Source of the DNA: Geomonas diazotrophica
GTDB lineage: Bacteria > Desulfobacterota > Desulfuromonadia > Geobacterales > Geobacteraceae
Assembly: GCF_018919385.1 (NCBI RefSeq)
Contig: NZ_JAHLMF010000021.1
Location: 336-45,339 of the forward strand
DNA length: 45,004 nucleotides
Direction of reading: 5' to 3'
Position 1 is the stretch's first letter. The number at the start of each line of letters is the position of its first letter. This document shows positions 26,790-34,483 of the stretch, in pieces. The position numbers and the translations under genes were made by a program. The notes beneath the pieces are model-generated. The model did no database searches. It was given only the letters and a program-made list of their open reading frames with translations, and was not told the DNA's origin.

Positions 26790-26816
26790 TAAAGTCGCGG
26801 GGCAAAGCTCCGATAG
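26790..26816 (+). promoter_or_regulatory. Sigma-28 (FliA)-type promoter
   Basis: TAAAGTCG (26790-26797), an 11-nt spacer and TCCGATAG (26809-26816) match the FliA consensus TAAAGTTT-N11-GCCGATAA at 12 of 16 positions with the exact spacing. It lies 43 nt upstream of the 58-aa gene. A GC hairpin (26746-26752/26766-26772) sits just before it. Confidence 0.6.
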
Positions 26817-26858
26817 GTATAGCAATGAAACTTCACGCATGCACACGGGAGGGCGACA

Positions 26859-27035
26859 ATGGGAGTGCTGGTCTGCTACGACGACTTTACCTATGACGTG
26901 ATCAACGACTATTTCCTGGATTACCTGCTGTCGACCGGTTGCATCATCGGCTTTGACCGCTCCGAACACTGGATGAAAAAAGAGGAAGCCCCCCTACCCG
27001 CCGCCACTTTCCAACACAGGCACACCTCGGCGTAA
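26859..27035 (+). CDS. Small hypothetical protein (58 aa) behind a FliA-type promoter
   Basis: Encodes MGVLVCYDDFTYDVIND, then LLSTGCIIGFDRSEHWMKKEEA and a proline/histidine tail. The pattern, an acidic Asp-Phe-Thr-Tyr-Asp start followed by a GxIxxFxRSxxW stretch, resembles small proteins common in Geobacteraceae that I cannot name with confidence. A clear GGGAGGG Shine-Dalgarno precedes ATG 26859. The sigma-28-type promoter suggests expression with flagellar or chemotaxis genes, though none are in the window. It overlaps the long antisense region of no clear coding value on the other strand. Confidence 0.65.
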   Translation: MGVLVCYDDFTYDVINDYFLDYLLSTGCIIGFDRSEHWMKKEEAPLPAATFQHRHTSA

Positions 27036-27044
27036 CGAGGCACT

Positions 27045-27164
27045 ATGCCGGAGCCGCCACCGCCCCCGGCGCCGCCCACGGACGAAACGGCCGCCATGCG
27101 CGCGGCACAAGGCCCCGCCCCGCCTCAGAACATCTCGAAAAAACCCTCCTGCCGTCCCTACTAG
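27045..27164 (+). CDS. Possible proline-rich small protein (39 aa)
   Basis: A 39-residue frame beginning MPEPPPPPAPPTDET lies 9 nt after the 58-aa gene, with GAGG five bases upstream of its ATG. Composition is mostly Pro, Ala and polar residues. It could be a second cistron from the sigma-28-type promoter or simply GC-rich sequence; only the Shine-Dalgarno and position support it. Confidence 0.25.
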   Translation: MPEPPPPPAPPTDETAAMRAAQGPAPPQNISKKPSCRPY

Positions 27165-27224
27165 GCAATTCCAGTTGTGGTAACATCTCCGGGTGCATCG
27201 CCATCTGAGAGAGACGGAGGTCCT

Positions 27225-28685
27225 ATGAACGTACCAGCTGCGCTGAAGCGGATCAGCGACACGATATGGGAACTGCCGGTGAGCTACAAGGAAGGGATGC
27301 TGGTTCCCGCCAGGATCGTCGCCAGTGAGAAGCTGGTCAACGAGATGGACGCCGGCGTATTCGAGCAGGTAAGCAACGTCGCCACGCTCCCCGGCATCCA
27401 GCGCTACGCCTACTGCATGCCCGACGGGCACTGGGGCTACGGCTTCCCGATCGGCGGGGTCGCCGCCATGGACCCCGGCTCGGGCGTGATCTCTCCCGGA
27501 GGGATCGGTTTCGACATCAACTGTGGGATGCGGCTCGTGCTCACCAACCTGACCGCCGAGCAGGTCCAGCCCAAGCTGCACCAGCTGGTCGACCGCCTCT
27601 TTGCCCGCATCCCCACCGGGGTCGGCTGCCACGGCTTCGTCAAGCTCAAGCAGGACGATTTCCGTACCGTGGTGCAGCAGGGGTCGCGCTGGTGCCTCAA
27701 GAACGGTTTTGCAACGCAGGACGACCTGGAGATGACAGAGGAAGGAGGCTGCTTCCCGGGAGCGGATGCCTCCCATGTCAGCGAGAAAGCGGTGGAGCGA
27801 GGCTACAACCAGCTGGGGACGCTGGGGAGCGGCAACCACTACTGCGAGATACAGGTGGTGCGGCCGGAGAACATCATGGACCGGGGGCTTGCCGACGCCT
27901 TCGGCCTGACCACCGTCCCCAACCAGGTGGTGATCATGTTCCACTGCGGCAGCAGGGGGTTCGGACACCAGGTCGCCACCGACTACCTGAAGCTCTTCCT
28001 CTCGGTCATGGAACGCAAGTACCACATCAAGATCGTGGACCGGGAACTCGCCTGCGCCCCCTTCCGCTCTCCCGAGGGGCAGGCCTACTTCAGCGCCATG
28101 AAATGCGCCGTCAACATGGCCTTTGCCAACCGACAGGTGATCCTGCACCGGATCCGGGAGGTGTTCTCCGACGTCTTCCACGCCGCGCCGGACGAGCTCG
28201 GCCTGCGCATGGTCTACGACGTGGCCCACAACACCGCCAAGCTCGAAAAGCACCTTGTCGACGGCACTCGCAAGGAACTGCTGGTCCACCGCAAGGGATC
28301 GACCCGCGCCTTCGGTCCCGGCCTCCCGGGACTTCCGGAGTGCTACCGGGAGACGGGACAGCCGGTGATCATCGGGGGGAGCATGGAGACCGGCTCCTAC
28401 CTCCTGGCCGGCATGTCGACCGGGGGGGACGCCTGGTACACCACGGCGCACGGCAGCGGCAGGACCATGAGCCGGCACGAGGCCAAGAGGAGCTTCCGCG
28501 GCGACAAGCTGCAGCGCGAGATGGAACAGCGCGGCATCTACGTGCGCACCGACTCCTTCGGCGGCCTCGCCGAGGAGGCCGGGGCGGCGTACAAGAACAT
28601 TGACGAGGTGGTGGAGACAACCGAGCAGGCGGGGCTGAGCAAACGGGTGGCACGCCTGGTGCCGATCGGGAACATCAAGGGTTAA
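27225..28685 (+). CDS. rtcB: RtcB RNA ligase
   Basis: A 486-residue GTP- and manganese-dependent ligase that joins 2',3'-cyclic phosphate (or 3'-phosphate) to 5'-OH RNA ends, for RNA repair. Landmarks: the metal-binding Cys in IGFDINCGMRL, the LGSGNHYCEIQ motif, the FHCGSRGFGHQ motif and the guanylylated histidine in TAHGSGRTMSR near the C-terminus. Length is standard. ATG at 27225 follows GGAGG. The next gene encodes archease, its activator. No RtcA cyclase or RtcR regulator is in the window, unlike the E. coli operon. Confidence 0.96.
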   Translation: MNVPAALKRISDTIWELPVSYKEGMLVPARIVASEKLVNEMDAGVFEQVSNVATLPGIQRYAYCMPDGHWGYGFPIGGVAAMDPGSGVISPGGIGFDINCGMRLVLTNLTAEQVQPKLHQLVDRLFARIPTGVGCHGFVKLKQDDFRTVVQQGSRWCLKNGFATQDDLEMTEEGGCFPGADASHVSEKAVERGYNQLGTLGSGNHYCEIQVVRPENIMDRGLADAFGLTTVPNQVVIMFHCGSRGFGHQVATDYLKLFLSVMERKYHIKIVDRELACAPFRSPEGQAYFSAMKCAVNMAFANRQVILHRIREVFSDVFHAAPDELGLRMVYDVAHNTAKLEKHLVDGTRKELLVHRKGSTRAFGPGLPGLPECYRETGQPVIIGGSMETGSYLLAGMSTGGDAWYTTAHGSGRTMSRHEAKRSFRGDKLQREMEQRGIYVRTDSFGGLAEEAGAAYKNIDEVVETTEQAGLSKRVARLVPIGNIKG

Positions 28686-28697
28686 GGGAGGCAAACC

Positions 28698-29129
28698 ATG
28701 CCGTTTGAGTACCGCAGCGACATCGCGCACGCCGATGTTGCCTTCGACGCCTGGGCACCGACACTCGAAGAGCTGTTCCGCGAAGCGGCACGGGCCACCA
28801 TGCAGGTCATGGTCGAGAACCCGGAGCAGATTCGCCAAGCCCAGACGCTGGCGCTGAAGCTGGAGCAGGAAAACGAGGAGATGCTTCTCTTCGACTTCTT
28901 GAACGAACTCATCTTCTACAAGGATGCCCGCAGGCTGGTCCTGCTCCCCGGCGAGATGAGCATCACCCCCTCCGATGGCGGGCTGACGGTCCGGGCGACG
29001 CTGTCGGGCGAGGAAATCGACCCGACGCGGCACGAGATGGGGATAGACGTAAAGGCGGTGACCATGCTGCGCTACAAGGTGGAGCAGGTAGCACAGAGGT
29101 GGCAGGCAACGGTAGTGCTGGATGTGTAG
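28698..29129 (+). CDS. Archease, RtcB activator
   Basis: A 143-residue protein of the archease family. It has the typical start FEYRSDIAHADVAFDAWAPTLEELF, the ENEEMLLFDFLNELIFYKD motif with its acidic metal site, and the HEMGIDVKAVTML segment near the C-terminus. Archease speeds RtcB guanylylation and allows multiple turnover. It lies 12 nt after rtcB with GGGAGG upstream of its ATG, so the two form an operon. Confidence 0.94.
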   Translation: MPFEYRSDIAHADVAFDAWAPTLEELFREAARATMQVMVENPEQIRQAQTLALKLEQENEEMLLFDFLNELIFYKDARRLVLLPGEMSITPSDGGLTVRATLSGEEIDPTRHEMGIDVKAVTMLRYKVEQVAQRWQATVVLDV

Positions 29130-29131
29130 GA

Positions 29132-29446
29132 TCAGCCGATAGTGAAGGAAGGCTCCACGATGCGCTCGCCGCGGCAGACCGGGCAACGACCGGGTTTTCT
29201 CAGTCGCTCCCTCTTCTGAAATGAAAAACCGCACTCCAGGCAACGGGGCGGGGTCATATCCAGCCGGCCATGGAGTGCGATTCTTAGGTGCTCGAGGTGC
29301 TCCAGCACCTCCTTTTCCGAAATCCCCACCAGCCCCGAGAGCTCCTTCGCCGTGAGACTCCCCTCCCGCAACAAGGCGGTCAGCTCCTGGCGCACGGTAT
29401 CCTGCCGCCGCGCCGGGACGAAGGGATGCCTGGGACGCTCCTTCAC
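29132..29446 (-). CDS. HTH/zinc-ribbon regulator-like protein
   Basis: A 104-residue protein. An N-terminal helix-turn-helix (about 20-55, LTALLREGSLTAKELSGLVGISEKEVLEHLEHL) of ArsR/MarR-like shape is followed by a C-terminal zinc ribbon, C75-x2-C and C-x2-C in CLECGF and CPVCRGE. This layout suggests a DNA-binding regulator or a rubredoxin-like factor. The start GTG at 29446 overlaps the stop of the BON-domain gene by 4 nt (GTGA), so it is translated from the same message. The convergent archease gene ends only 2 nt away. Target unknown. Confidence 0.75.
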   Translation of the reverse strand: MKERPRHPFVPARRQDTVRQELTALLREGSLTAKELSGLVGISEKEVLEHLEHLRIALHGRLDMTPPRCLECGFSFQKRERLRKPGRCPVCRGERIVEPSFTIG

Positions 29447-30171
29447 CCGGTCACCACAAGATTGTTCACCACCTCGTTTACCCCCAACACGTACCACGCA
29501 TCGGACTCGGCGGCCCGCTTGTTGTTAGGGGTCGGCACCGCCCCCTCCAGGGTCACGGCGCCGGCGTTGCTGCGGACCGTGATCTGCGCCGCGTTCACCA
29601 GCGGATCCTTCTCCAGGACGATCCTGATCAGGTCAACCAGTTCATCATCGTTCTCCTCGGTGTCGGACCACACCTCGATACCGTTGACCACGTCTCTGCT
29701 CCCGGGCACCCACCAAGCGAGGACGCCTGCCAAGCGCTTATGCGAGACGCTCTCGGCCCTGCCGTTGAGGGTCACCACGCCTTCGTTGACCTCGACCTCG
29801 AGCACCCGTTCCAGTCCCCGTTGCGCGGTGCCGCGCACCTCTTCCAGGCCCTGCTTCACGATCGCCTGGACGGCGTACTGCATGAAGGCGGGCTCGCTGG
29901 CGAGCGCGTTGCAGACATGGTCGCGGATGGCGCCATCCTCCATCTGCTCCGACGGTTCGACGCGCAGTCGGTCCACCACACCGGAAACCGGCTGCGGCCT
30001 GGCGGCAATCTCAAGGGCAAGCTTCTTGGCGGCGATCCCCCCCACTTCGCCCGCAATGGTGATGACGCCGTCGGCAAAACTCAACTCGATCGGGTGGTCA
30101 TGGAGGTTTACCCGCGCCTCCCGCTCGAGTCCTGCCCGAATAGTTCCGATGACCTCTTCCGCTCTGATCAT
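29443..30171 (-). CDS. BON-domain protein (three repeats)
   Basis: A 242-residue protein with no signal peptide. Three BON-type domains are readable by their IRAGLE.E.RV, GVITIAGEV-like and VTLNG/VTLEG patterns (about 1-70, 85-155 and 170-240). BON domains bind phospholipid or lie in osmotic-stress proteins; cytoplasmic BON arrays have an unclear role. The start ATG at 30171 has AAAGGAGGAG upstream. It is the first gene of a pair with the zinc-ribbon regulator. No promoter with good -35 and -10 is evident. Confidence 0.85.
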   Translation of the reverse strand: MIRAEEVIGTIRAGLEREARVNLHDHPIELSFADGVITIAGEVGGIAAKKLALEIAARPQPVSGVVDRLRVEPSEQMEDGAIRDHVCNALASEPAFMQYAVQAIVKQGLEEVRGTAQRGLERVLEVEVNEGVVTLNGRAESVSHKRLAGVLAWWVPGSRDVVNGIEVWSDTEENDDELVDLIRIVLEKDPLVNAAQITVRSNAGAVTLEGAVPTPNNKRAAESDAWYVLGVNEVVNNLVVTG

Positions 30172-30333
30172 GGCACTCCTCCTTTTTCCCATGTGAATGG
30201 CGGCCCGAGCGCATTAATAAGCACCAAGCCAACAAGGGTACATTGTAGCACGGGCAGAAGGGTTGTCGACGGTGCGACGGGTGGCAAGGAACGGGTGCGA
30301 GGAAACGGGGGGAGTTGCAGGGGGGGAGGCGAC

Positions 30334-30354
30334 GGCGGCAGGTTCACTGCCGCC
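30334..30354 (-). terminator. Hairpin after the ABC transporter operon
   Basis: A perfect 8-bp stem GGCGGCAG/CTGCCGCC with a 5-nt loop lies just after the stop of the ATPase gene. It lacks a T run on the minus strand, so it may terminate weakly or stabilise the 3' end. Confidence 0.5.
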
Positions 30355-30360
30355 TTTCTC

Positions 30361-31140
30361 TTAAAGGATGCGGTTCAGGAAGGACTTGATGCGATCGTGT
30401 TCCATCTGGTTGGCGAAGAAATCCTCCGGGGTCCCCTGGGCCACGAAGGAGCCTTTCTCCATGAAGATGACCCGGTCCGCCATCTCCTTGGCAAAGCCCA
30501 TCTGGTGGGTGACGATGATCATAGTCATCCCCTCCTTGCCGAGGTCGCGTATGGTGTCGAACACCTCACCGATCAGCTCGGGGTCGAGCGCGGAGGTGGG
30601 CTCGTCGAAGAGCATCAGCTTGGGGCGCATGGCAAGCGCCCGCGCGATGGCGACGCGCTGCTTCTGCCCCCCGGAAAGGGTGGCGGGATAGACGTCGCGC
30701 TTGTCGGAGAGTCCCACCTTGGCCAGCATGTCCACGGCGATCTCGCGCGCCTGCTCGGGGCTCTTCTTCTGCACGGTGAGCGGCCCTTCCATCACGTTGC
30801 CGAGCACGGTCATGTGAGGGAACAGGTTGAAGTGCTGGAACACCATGCCGATCTCGGAGCGCAGCGCGCAGATCTTGTGCGGTGCGTCCAGGTGCCGGCG
30901 TCCGTGCTTGCTGGTCACGTAGCCGATCTCGTTCCCCTCGAAGACGATGGTCCCCTCCTCGATCTCCTCGAGGAAGTTGATGGAGCGCAAGAGGGTCGAC
31001 TTCCCGGAGCCGGACGGCCCGATGATGACGACGATCTCACCGGGGCAGACGTCGAGGTCCACGCCGTTCACGGCGGTGAGCGATCCGAACTGCTTGGTGA
31101 TCCCCTTGAGGCTTAACAACGGTTGGTTAGCGGTTTTCAT
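30361..31140 (-). CDS. Polar amino-acid ABC transporter ATP-binding protein
   Basis: A 259-residue ATPase of the GlnQ/HisP type. Walker A GPSGSGKST, ABC signature LSGGQKQRVA, Walker B MLFDEPTSALDPE and the H-loop IVTHQMGFA are intact. It energises uptake with the permease and binding protein of the same operon. The ATG at 31140 lies 14 nt inside the permease gene. Substrate is expected to be a polar amino acid such as glutamine, glutamate or arginine, but cannot be fixed here. Confidence 0.93.
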   Translation of the reverse strand: MKTANQPLLSLKGITKQFGSLTAVNGVDLDVCPGEIVVIIGPSGSGKSTLLRSINFLEEIEEGTIVFEGNEIGYVTSKHGRRHLDAPHKICALRSEIGMVFQHFNLFPHMTVLGNVMEGPLTVQKKSPEQAREIAVDMLAKVGLSDKRDVYPATLSGGQKQRVAIARALAMRPKLMLFDEPTSALDPELIGEVFDTIRDLGKEGMTMIIVTHQMGFAKEMADRVIFMEKGSFVAQGTPEDFFANQMEHDRIKSFLNRIL

Positions 31141-32146
31141 AGATGCCGGCCCGGACCTCGATCTTCTCGAAGACGAAGGTAAAGATGGTGGTGAACAGCA
31201 GGTAGATGAGTGCCGCCAGGATCAGCGCGGTCACGTTGAAGTAGGCGTTGAACATCTGGTCCGCCGAGCGCATCAGCTCGACCATGGCGATGGTGGAGAC
31301 GAGCGCGGTGTCCTTGATGAGCGCGATGAATTCGTTGCCGATCGGCGGCATGAGCCGCTTGTAGGTCTGCGGGATGATCACCCGGCGCATCGCCTGCCAA
31401 TAGGTCATGCCGATGGCCTTGGCGGCCTCCATCTGGCCGTGCTCGATGCTCTGGATGCCGCCACGGATGATTTCGCCGAGGTAGGCGGAGTAGTTGAGCC
31501 CGAGACCGAGGATGGCGGCGGTGAACGGTTTGAAGGTGATCCCCATGGACGGGAGACCGTAGTAGATGAAGAAGAGCTGCAGAAGAAGCGGGGTGCCGCG
31601 GAAGAGCCAGATGAAGAACCAGCAGACCGCCGAGATCGGCTTGAAGGTGCTGATGCGCCCGAGCGCGATCAAAAGCCCCCCCACCGGCGAGATCAGGATG
31701 ATGCAGACCACGAGGGTGATGGTCATCACCGCCCCCTTCAGCAGCTGCGGCAGGAAGCGGAGGCAGTCCTGGATGAACACCTGGTAGCGGGGCGTCTGTT
31801 CCTGCTTGACCGAGGCGAGGAAGTTGAGCGCCTCGCTGTTGTCGGGATAGACGGCAAGCACTTCCTTGGCTGCGGAACTCGCCTTTTCCATGTCCTTCAG
31901 GGCAAATTGCAGCCTGGCGATCTGCATCCTGCTCCTGACGAAGGCGCCGCTTTCGTCACCCTTCTCGAACTCCACCTTCTTGAGCAGGGCGATGGCGGCG
32001 GGGAGATCCCCCTGCGCCATGGCGTCGTTGGCATCGGTGAAGAGCTGATCGTAATCCGTGGCGAAGCAGACCGAGGCCAGGAGTAACAGTAAGCACGAAA
32101 AAAGCAGGATCGCTCTTTTGACGACCCTGCCGGTAAAAAATTTCAT
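31127..32146 (-). CDS. Amino-acid ABC permease with extra N-terminal domain
   Basis: A 339-residue membrane protein. After a signal-like segment (about 12-28), residues 33-115 are helical and TPR-like (YDQLFTDANDAMAQGDLPAAIALLKKVEF, then KASSAAKEVLAVYPDNSEALNFL). The rest (about 125-335) is a standard HisM/GlnP-type permease with GAVMTITLVVC and the EAA-like loop (GQMEAAKAIGMTYWQAMRRVIIPQ). Permeases of this type are normally about 220-250 residues, so the N-terminal part is an added periplasmic domain. I chose ATG at 32146 with AGGTG upstream; GTG at 32152 is possible. A strong hairpin lies between the binding-protein gene and this one. Confidence 0.9.
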   Translation of the reverse strand: MKFFTGRVVKRAILLFSCLLLLLASVCFATDYDQLFTDANDAMAQGDLPAAIALLKKVEFEKGDESGAFVRSRMQIARLQFALKDMEKASSAAKEVLAVYPDNSEALNFLASVKQEQTPRYQVFIQDCLRFLPQLLKGAVMTITLVVCIILISPVGGLLIALGRISTFKPISAVCWFFIWLFRGTPLLLQLFFIYYGLPSMGITFKPFTAAILGLGLNYSAYLGEIIRGGIQSIEHGQMEAAKAIGMTYWQAMRRVIIPQTYKRLMPPIGNEFIALIKDTALVSTIAMVELMRSADQMFNAYFNVTALILAALIYLLFTTIFTFVFEKIEVRAGIYENR

Positions 32147-32173
32147 CGGCACACCTGATTAACTGTGGCAGTC

Positions 32174-32197
32174 CCCCTCCCCGCGCACGGGGAGGGG
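32174..32197 (-). terminator. Intercistronic hairpin of the transporter operon
   Basis: A perfect 10-bp GC stem (CCCCTCCCCG/CGGGGAGGGG) with a 4-nt loop, between the binding-protein stop and the permease start. There is no T run, so it probably protects or attenuates the message rather than ending it, giving more binding protein than permease. Confidence 0.55.
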
Positions 32198-32207
32198 AAA
32201 GCGTTAA

Positions 32208-33002
32208 CTATTTCCACTTCTTCGGGTTGGTGATGTCCTCGCCGAACCACTTCTTGGAGATCTTGGCCATGGTGCCGTCCTTGACCATCTTGTCCAGGGT
32301 CTTCTGGACGGCCTCGCGCAGCTCAACGTCTTCCTTGCGGAAGGCAACGCCGAACGGCTCCTTGGTGATGTTGCCCGGCAGGATGCGGAACTTGCCGGGA
32401 CGCTTGGCGATGAAGTCGCGGCCGGTGGCGTCGTCGATGATGACGGTGTCGAGACGGTCGGATTCGAGGTCCAGCAGCGCCTTCGGGTTGTCCTCGTACT
32501 CACGCACCTCGGCGGGGGCTGCCGGCAGCTTCTTGACGGCCTCGACGGCGGAGGAACCCTTCTGAACGCCTACCTTGGCGCCTTTCAGGTCGGCCAGCTT
32601 CTTGAGCTTCTTGTCGGCGAAACGGACCACCGCGACCTGGCCGTCCATCTTGTACGGCTTGGTGAAGGCGACTTCCTTCTTGCGCTCGTCGGTGATGGTC
32701 ATGCCGTTCCAGATGCAGTCGAACTTCTTGGAGTTGAGAGCGTGGATGACGCCGTCCCATGCGGTCGGCTGCCAGTTGATCTTGATGCCGAGACGCTTGC
32801 CCACTTCTTCGGCTGCATCGATGTCGAAGCCGACCAACTGCCCCTTGTCGTTGCGGTACCCCATCGGCGGGAAGGCATCATCGAGGCCGATGGTCAGAGC
32901 ACCCTGGCTTTTGACCCTCTTGAAGGAACCGTCGCCGGCAAAGGCGGATACGGCACAGGCAAGGACGAGCAGAGACGACAGGACAACCCAGATCTTTTTC
33001 AC
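32208..33002 (-). CDS. ABC transporter amino-acid-binding protein
   Basis: A 264-residue periplasmic solute-binding protein of family 3. A signal peptide (about 1-22, ending AFAG) precedes the family core: LTIGLDDAFPPMGYRND, VGFDIDAAEEVGKRLGI, WDGVIHALNSKKFDCIWNGMTITDERKK and the aromatic/arginine pocket residues. GTG start at 33002 with GGAG upstream. It is the first gene of a three-gene operon with the permease and ATPase. Substrate not determined. Confidence 0.94.
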   Translation of the reverse strand: MKKIWVVLSSLLVLACAVSAFAGDGSFKRVKSQGALTIGLDDAFPPMGYRNDKGQLVGFDIDAAEEVGKRLGIKINWQPTAWDGVIHALNSKKFDCIWNGMTITDERKKEVAFTKPYKMDGQVAVVRFADKKLKKLADLKGAKVGVQKGSSAVEAVKKLPAAPAEVREYEDNPKALLDLESDRLDTVIIDDATGRDFIAKRPGKFRILPGNITKEPFGVAFRKEDVELREAVQKTLDKMVKDGTMAKISKKWFGEDITNPKKWK

Positions 33003-33087
33003 GTTTACGCTCCTTTTCTACGCTATGGTCGGTGATGGTGAAGCTTAGAAAGATTTGATGTAAACAAACAGGCGTTTGGACCGACGG

Positions 33088-33116
33088 ATTATTGCAGAAT
33101 ATCACGCAAGCGTCAA
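33088..33116 (-). promoter_or_regulatory. Promoter of the amino-acid ABC operon
   Basis: Minus strand TTGACG (33111-33116), a 17-nt spacer and AATAAT (33088-33093). The leader to the binding-protein start is about 80 nt. The 33003-33303 region has no protein gene; it holds this promoter and the next divergent one. Confidence 0.6.
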
Positions 33117-33225
33117 GAAGATAACGGGAGTTGCCACAGGCTCCAGAGGAGGGTTCCATCGTGGCTCAGCAGGCAAAGCGCCCCCCCTTTTTGGGTCAGT
33201 CTCCGGGCAGGTACCGTATACCATG

Positions 33226-33254
33226 TTGCCCCTATTTTTCCAAAAACGTATAAT
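33226..33254 (+). promoter_or_regulatory. Promoter of the DRTGG-domain gene
   Basis: TTGCCC (33226-33231), a 17-nt spacer and a perfect TATAAT (33249-33254), about 40-50 nt upstream of the ATG at 33304. Confidence 0.65.
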
Positions 33255-33303
33255 CCGGGTGATAGCGTATCAACACGTAAGAAAGGCCACGAGGCTTAGA
33301 CAT

Positions 33304-34398
33304 ATGTGTAAGAAAATCTTCATTGCTGCTACCGGCCAGCACTGTGGCAAGACCACCATCAGTCTGTCGCTGCTTCATCTGGCCAAAAAGAAATATGCAC
33401 GCGTTGGTTTCATCAAGCCGATCGGCCCCAAGGTCTTCATGCTGGACGGTGTTGAAATGGACATGGATGCGGCCCTCATCGCCGGCATCTACGGCATGGA
33501 GGCGGACCGCAAGCTCATGTCGCCGGTCGTGGTGGGAAAAGGCTATACCAAGAGGTACCTCTCCGGCGAGATCGCACCCGAGGCCCCGCTCGAAGCCATC
33601 AAGCAAGCCTGTGCCGAACTGGAAGCCAAGAACGACTTCCTGATCATCGAGGGGTCCGGTCACGGCGGCGTCGGCTCCGTGGTAGGCATCAACAACGCCC
33701 AGATCGCCCGCACCCTGGATGCCCCGGTGATCATGGTAGCCAGCGGCGGCATCGGCTGTGTCATCGACTCGGTGCAGTTGAACCTCTCCCTGTTCCAGCA
33801 GCAGGGCGCCGAGGTCAAGCTGGTCTTGGTGAACAAGCTGCTGGCCAACAAGCGCGAGGAGACGCTGGGCTACCTGAGGACCTTCTTCGAGAGCCGCCAG
33901 CAGAACGTGGCCGGCGCCTTCGATTACTCCCCCACCCTGGCCAACCCCACCCTGCTCGACCTCTCCAAGCTCCTGAAGCTGCCGTTGCAGGGAGACCAGG
34001 AGGGCAAGAACCGGATCATCAACCACATCCAGTTGGGGGCCGCATCTTCGCAACGCGTGATCGACACCCTGCAGGACTCCACGCTGCTGATCACCACGAG
34101 TTCCCGGGACGAATTGATCGTGACCGCGTCCGCCCTTTATAACATCCCGGCATACCGGCGTAAGCTCGCCGGCGTTGTGATACCGGGGTCGGCTCCGGTT
34201 TCGGCCATCACCCAGAGAATCCTGGACGACAGCAACATCCCCTACCTGCGCACCTCGCAGAACACCGCCGAGACCTTCATCACCCTCACCGAGCATGTCT
34301 CGAAGATCACGGCGGATGACAACGAAAAGATCGACCTGATAAAGTCCACCGCAGAGAGCGTCTTCGACTTCGACGTCATCGACGCCATGAGCCGGTAA
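33304..34398 (+). CDS. BioD-like P-loop protein with DRTGG domain
   Basis: A 364-residue protein. The N-terminal two-thirds are a dethiobiotin-synthetase-like P-loop domain (AATGQHCGKTTIS, then IIEGSGHGGVGSVVGINNAQIAR). The C-terminus is a DRTGG domain (about 240-350, with LLITTSSRDELIVTASALYN). The same two domains form the N-terminal part of long phosphotransacetylases (Pta), where they sense the enzyme's state; here the catalytic Pta domain is missing. ATG at 33304 with GAGG upstream. It is followed by a strong terminator. A regulatory rather than enzymatic role is likely. Confidence 0.85.
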   Translation: MCKKIFIAATGQHCGKTTISLSLLHLAKKKYARVGFIKPIGPKVFMLDGVEMDMDAALIAGIYGMEADRKLMSPVVVGKGYTKRYLSGEIAPEAPLEAIKQACAELEAKNDFLIIEGSGHGGVGSVVGINNAQIARTLDAPVIMVASGGIGCVIDSVQLNLSLFQQQGAEVKLVLVNKLLANKREETLGYLRTFFESRQQNVAGAFDYSPTLANPTLLDLSKLLKLPLQGDQEGKNRIINHIQLGAASSQRVIDTLQDSTLLITTSSRDELIVTASALYNIPAYRRKLAGVVIPGSAPVSAITQRILDDSNIPYLRTSQNTAETFITLTEHVSKITADDNEKIDLIKSTAESVFDFDVIDAMSR

Positions 34399-34417
34399 GA
34401 GCCCCCCTTAAAACACA

Positions 34418-34458
34418 AAGAGCCGGAGAGGACGCGCATCCTCTCCGGCTCTTTTCTT
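34418..34458. terminator. Strong bidirectional terminator
   Basis: A perfect stem of AAAGAGCCGGAGAGGA with its complement (34418-34432/34439-34454) followed by TTTTCTTTT on the plus strand. It ends the DRTGG gene and, on the minus strand, also the DUF512 gene. Confidence 0.93.
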
Positions 34459-34483
34459 TTGCTTTTCTTTTTGCCTTCCGCTT

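Noticed and set aside
26661-26969. 102-aa minus-strand frame
   Set aside because: It overlaps the better-supported plus-strand 58-aa gene with a sigma-28-type promoter and Shine-Dalgarno, and has neither of its own.
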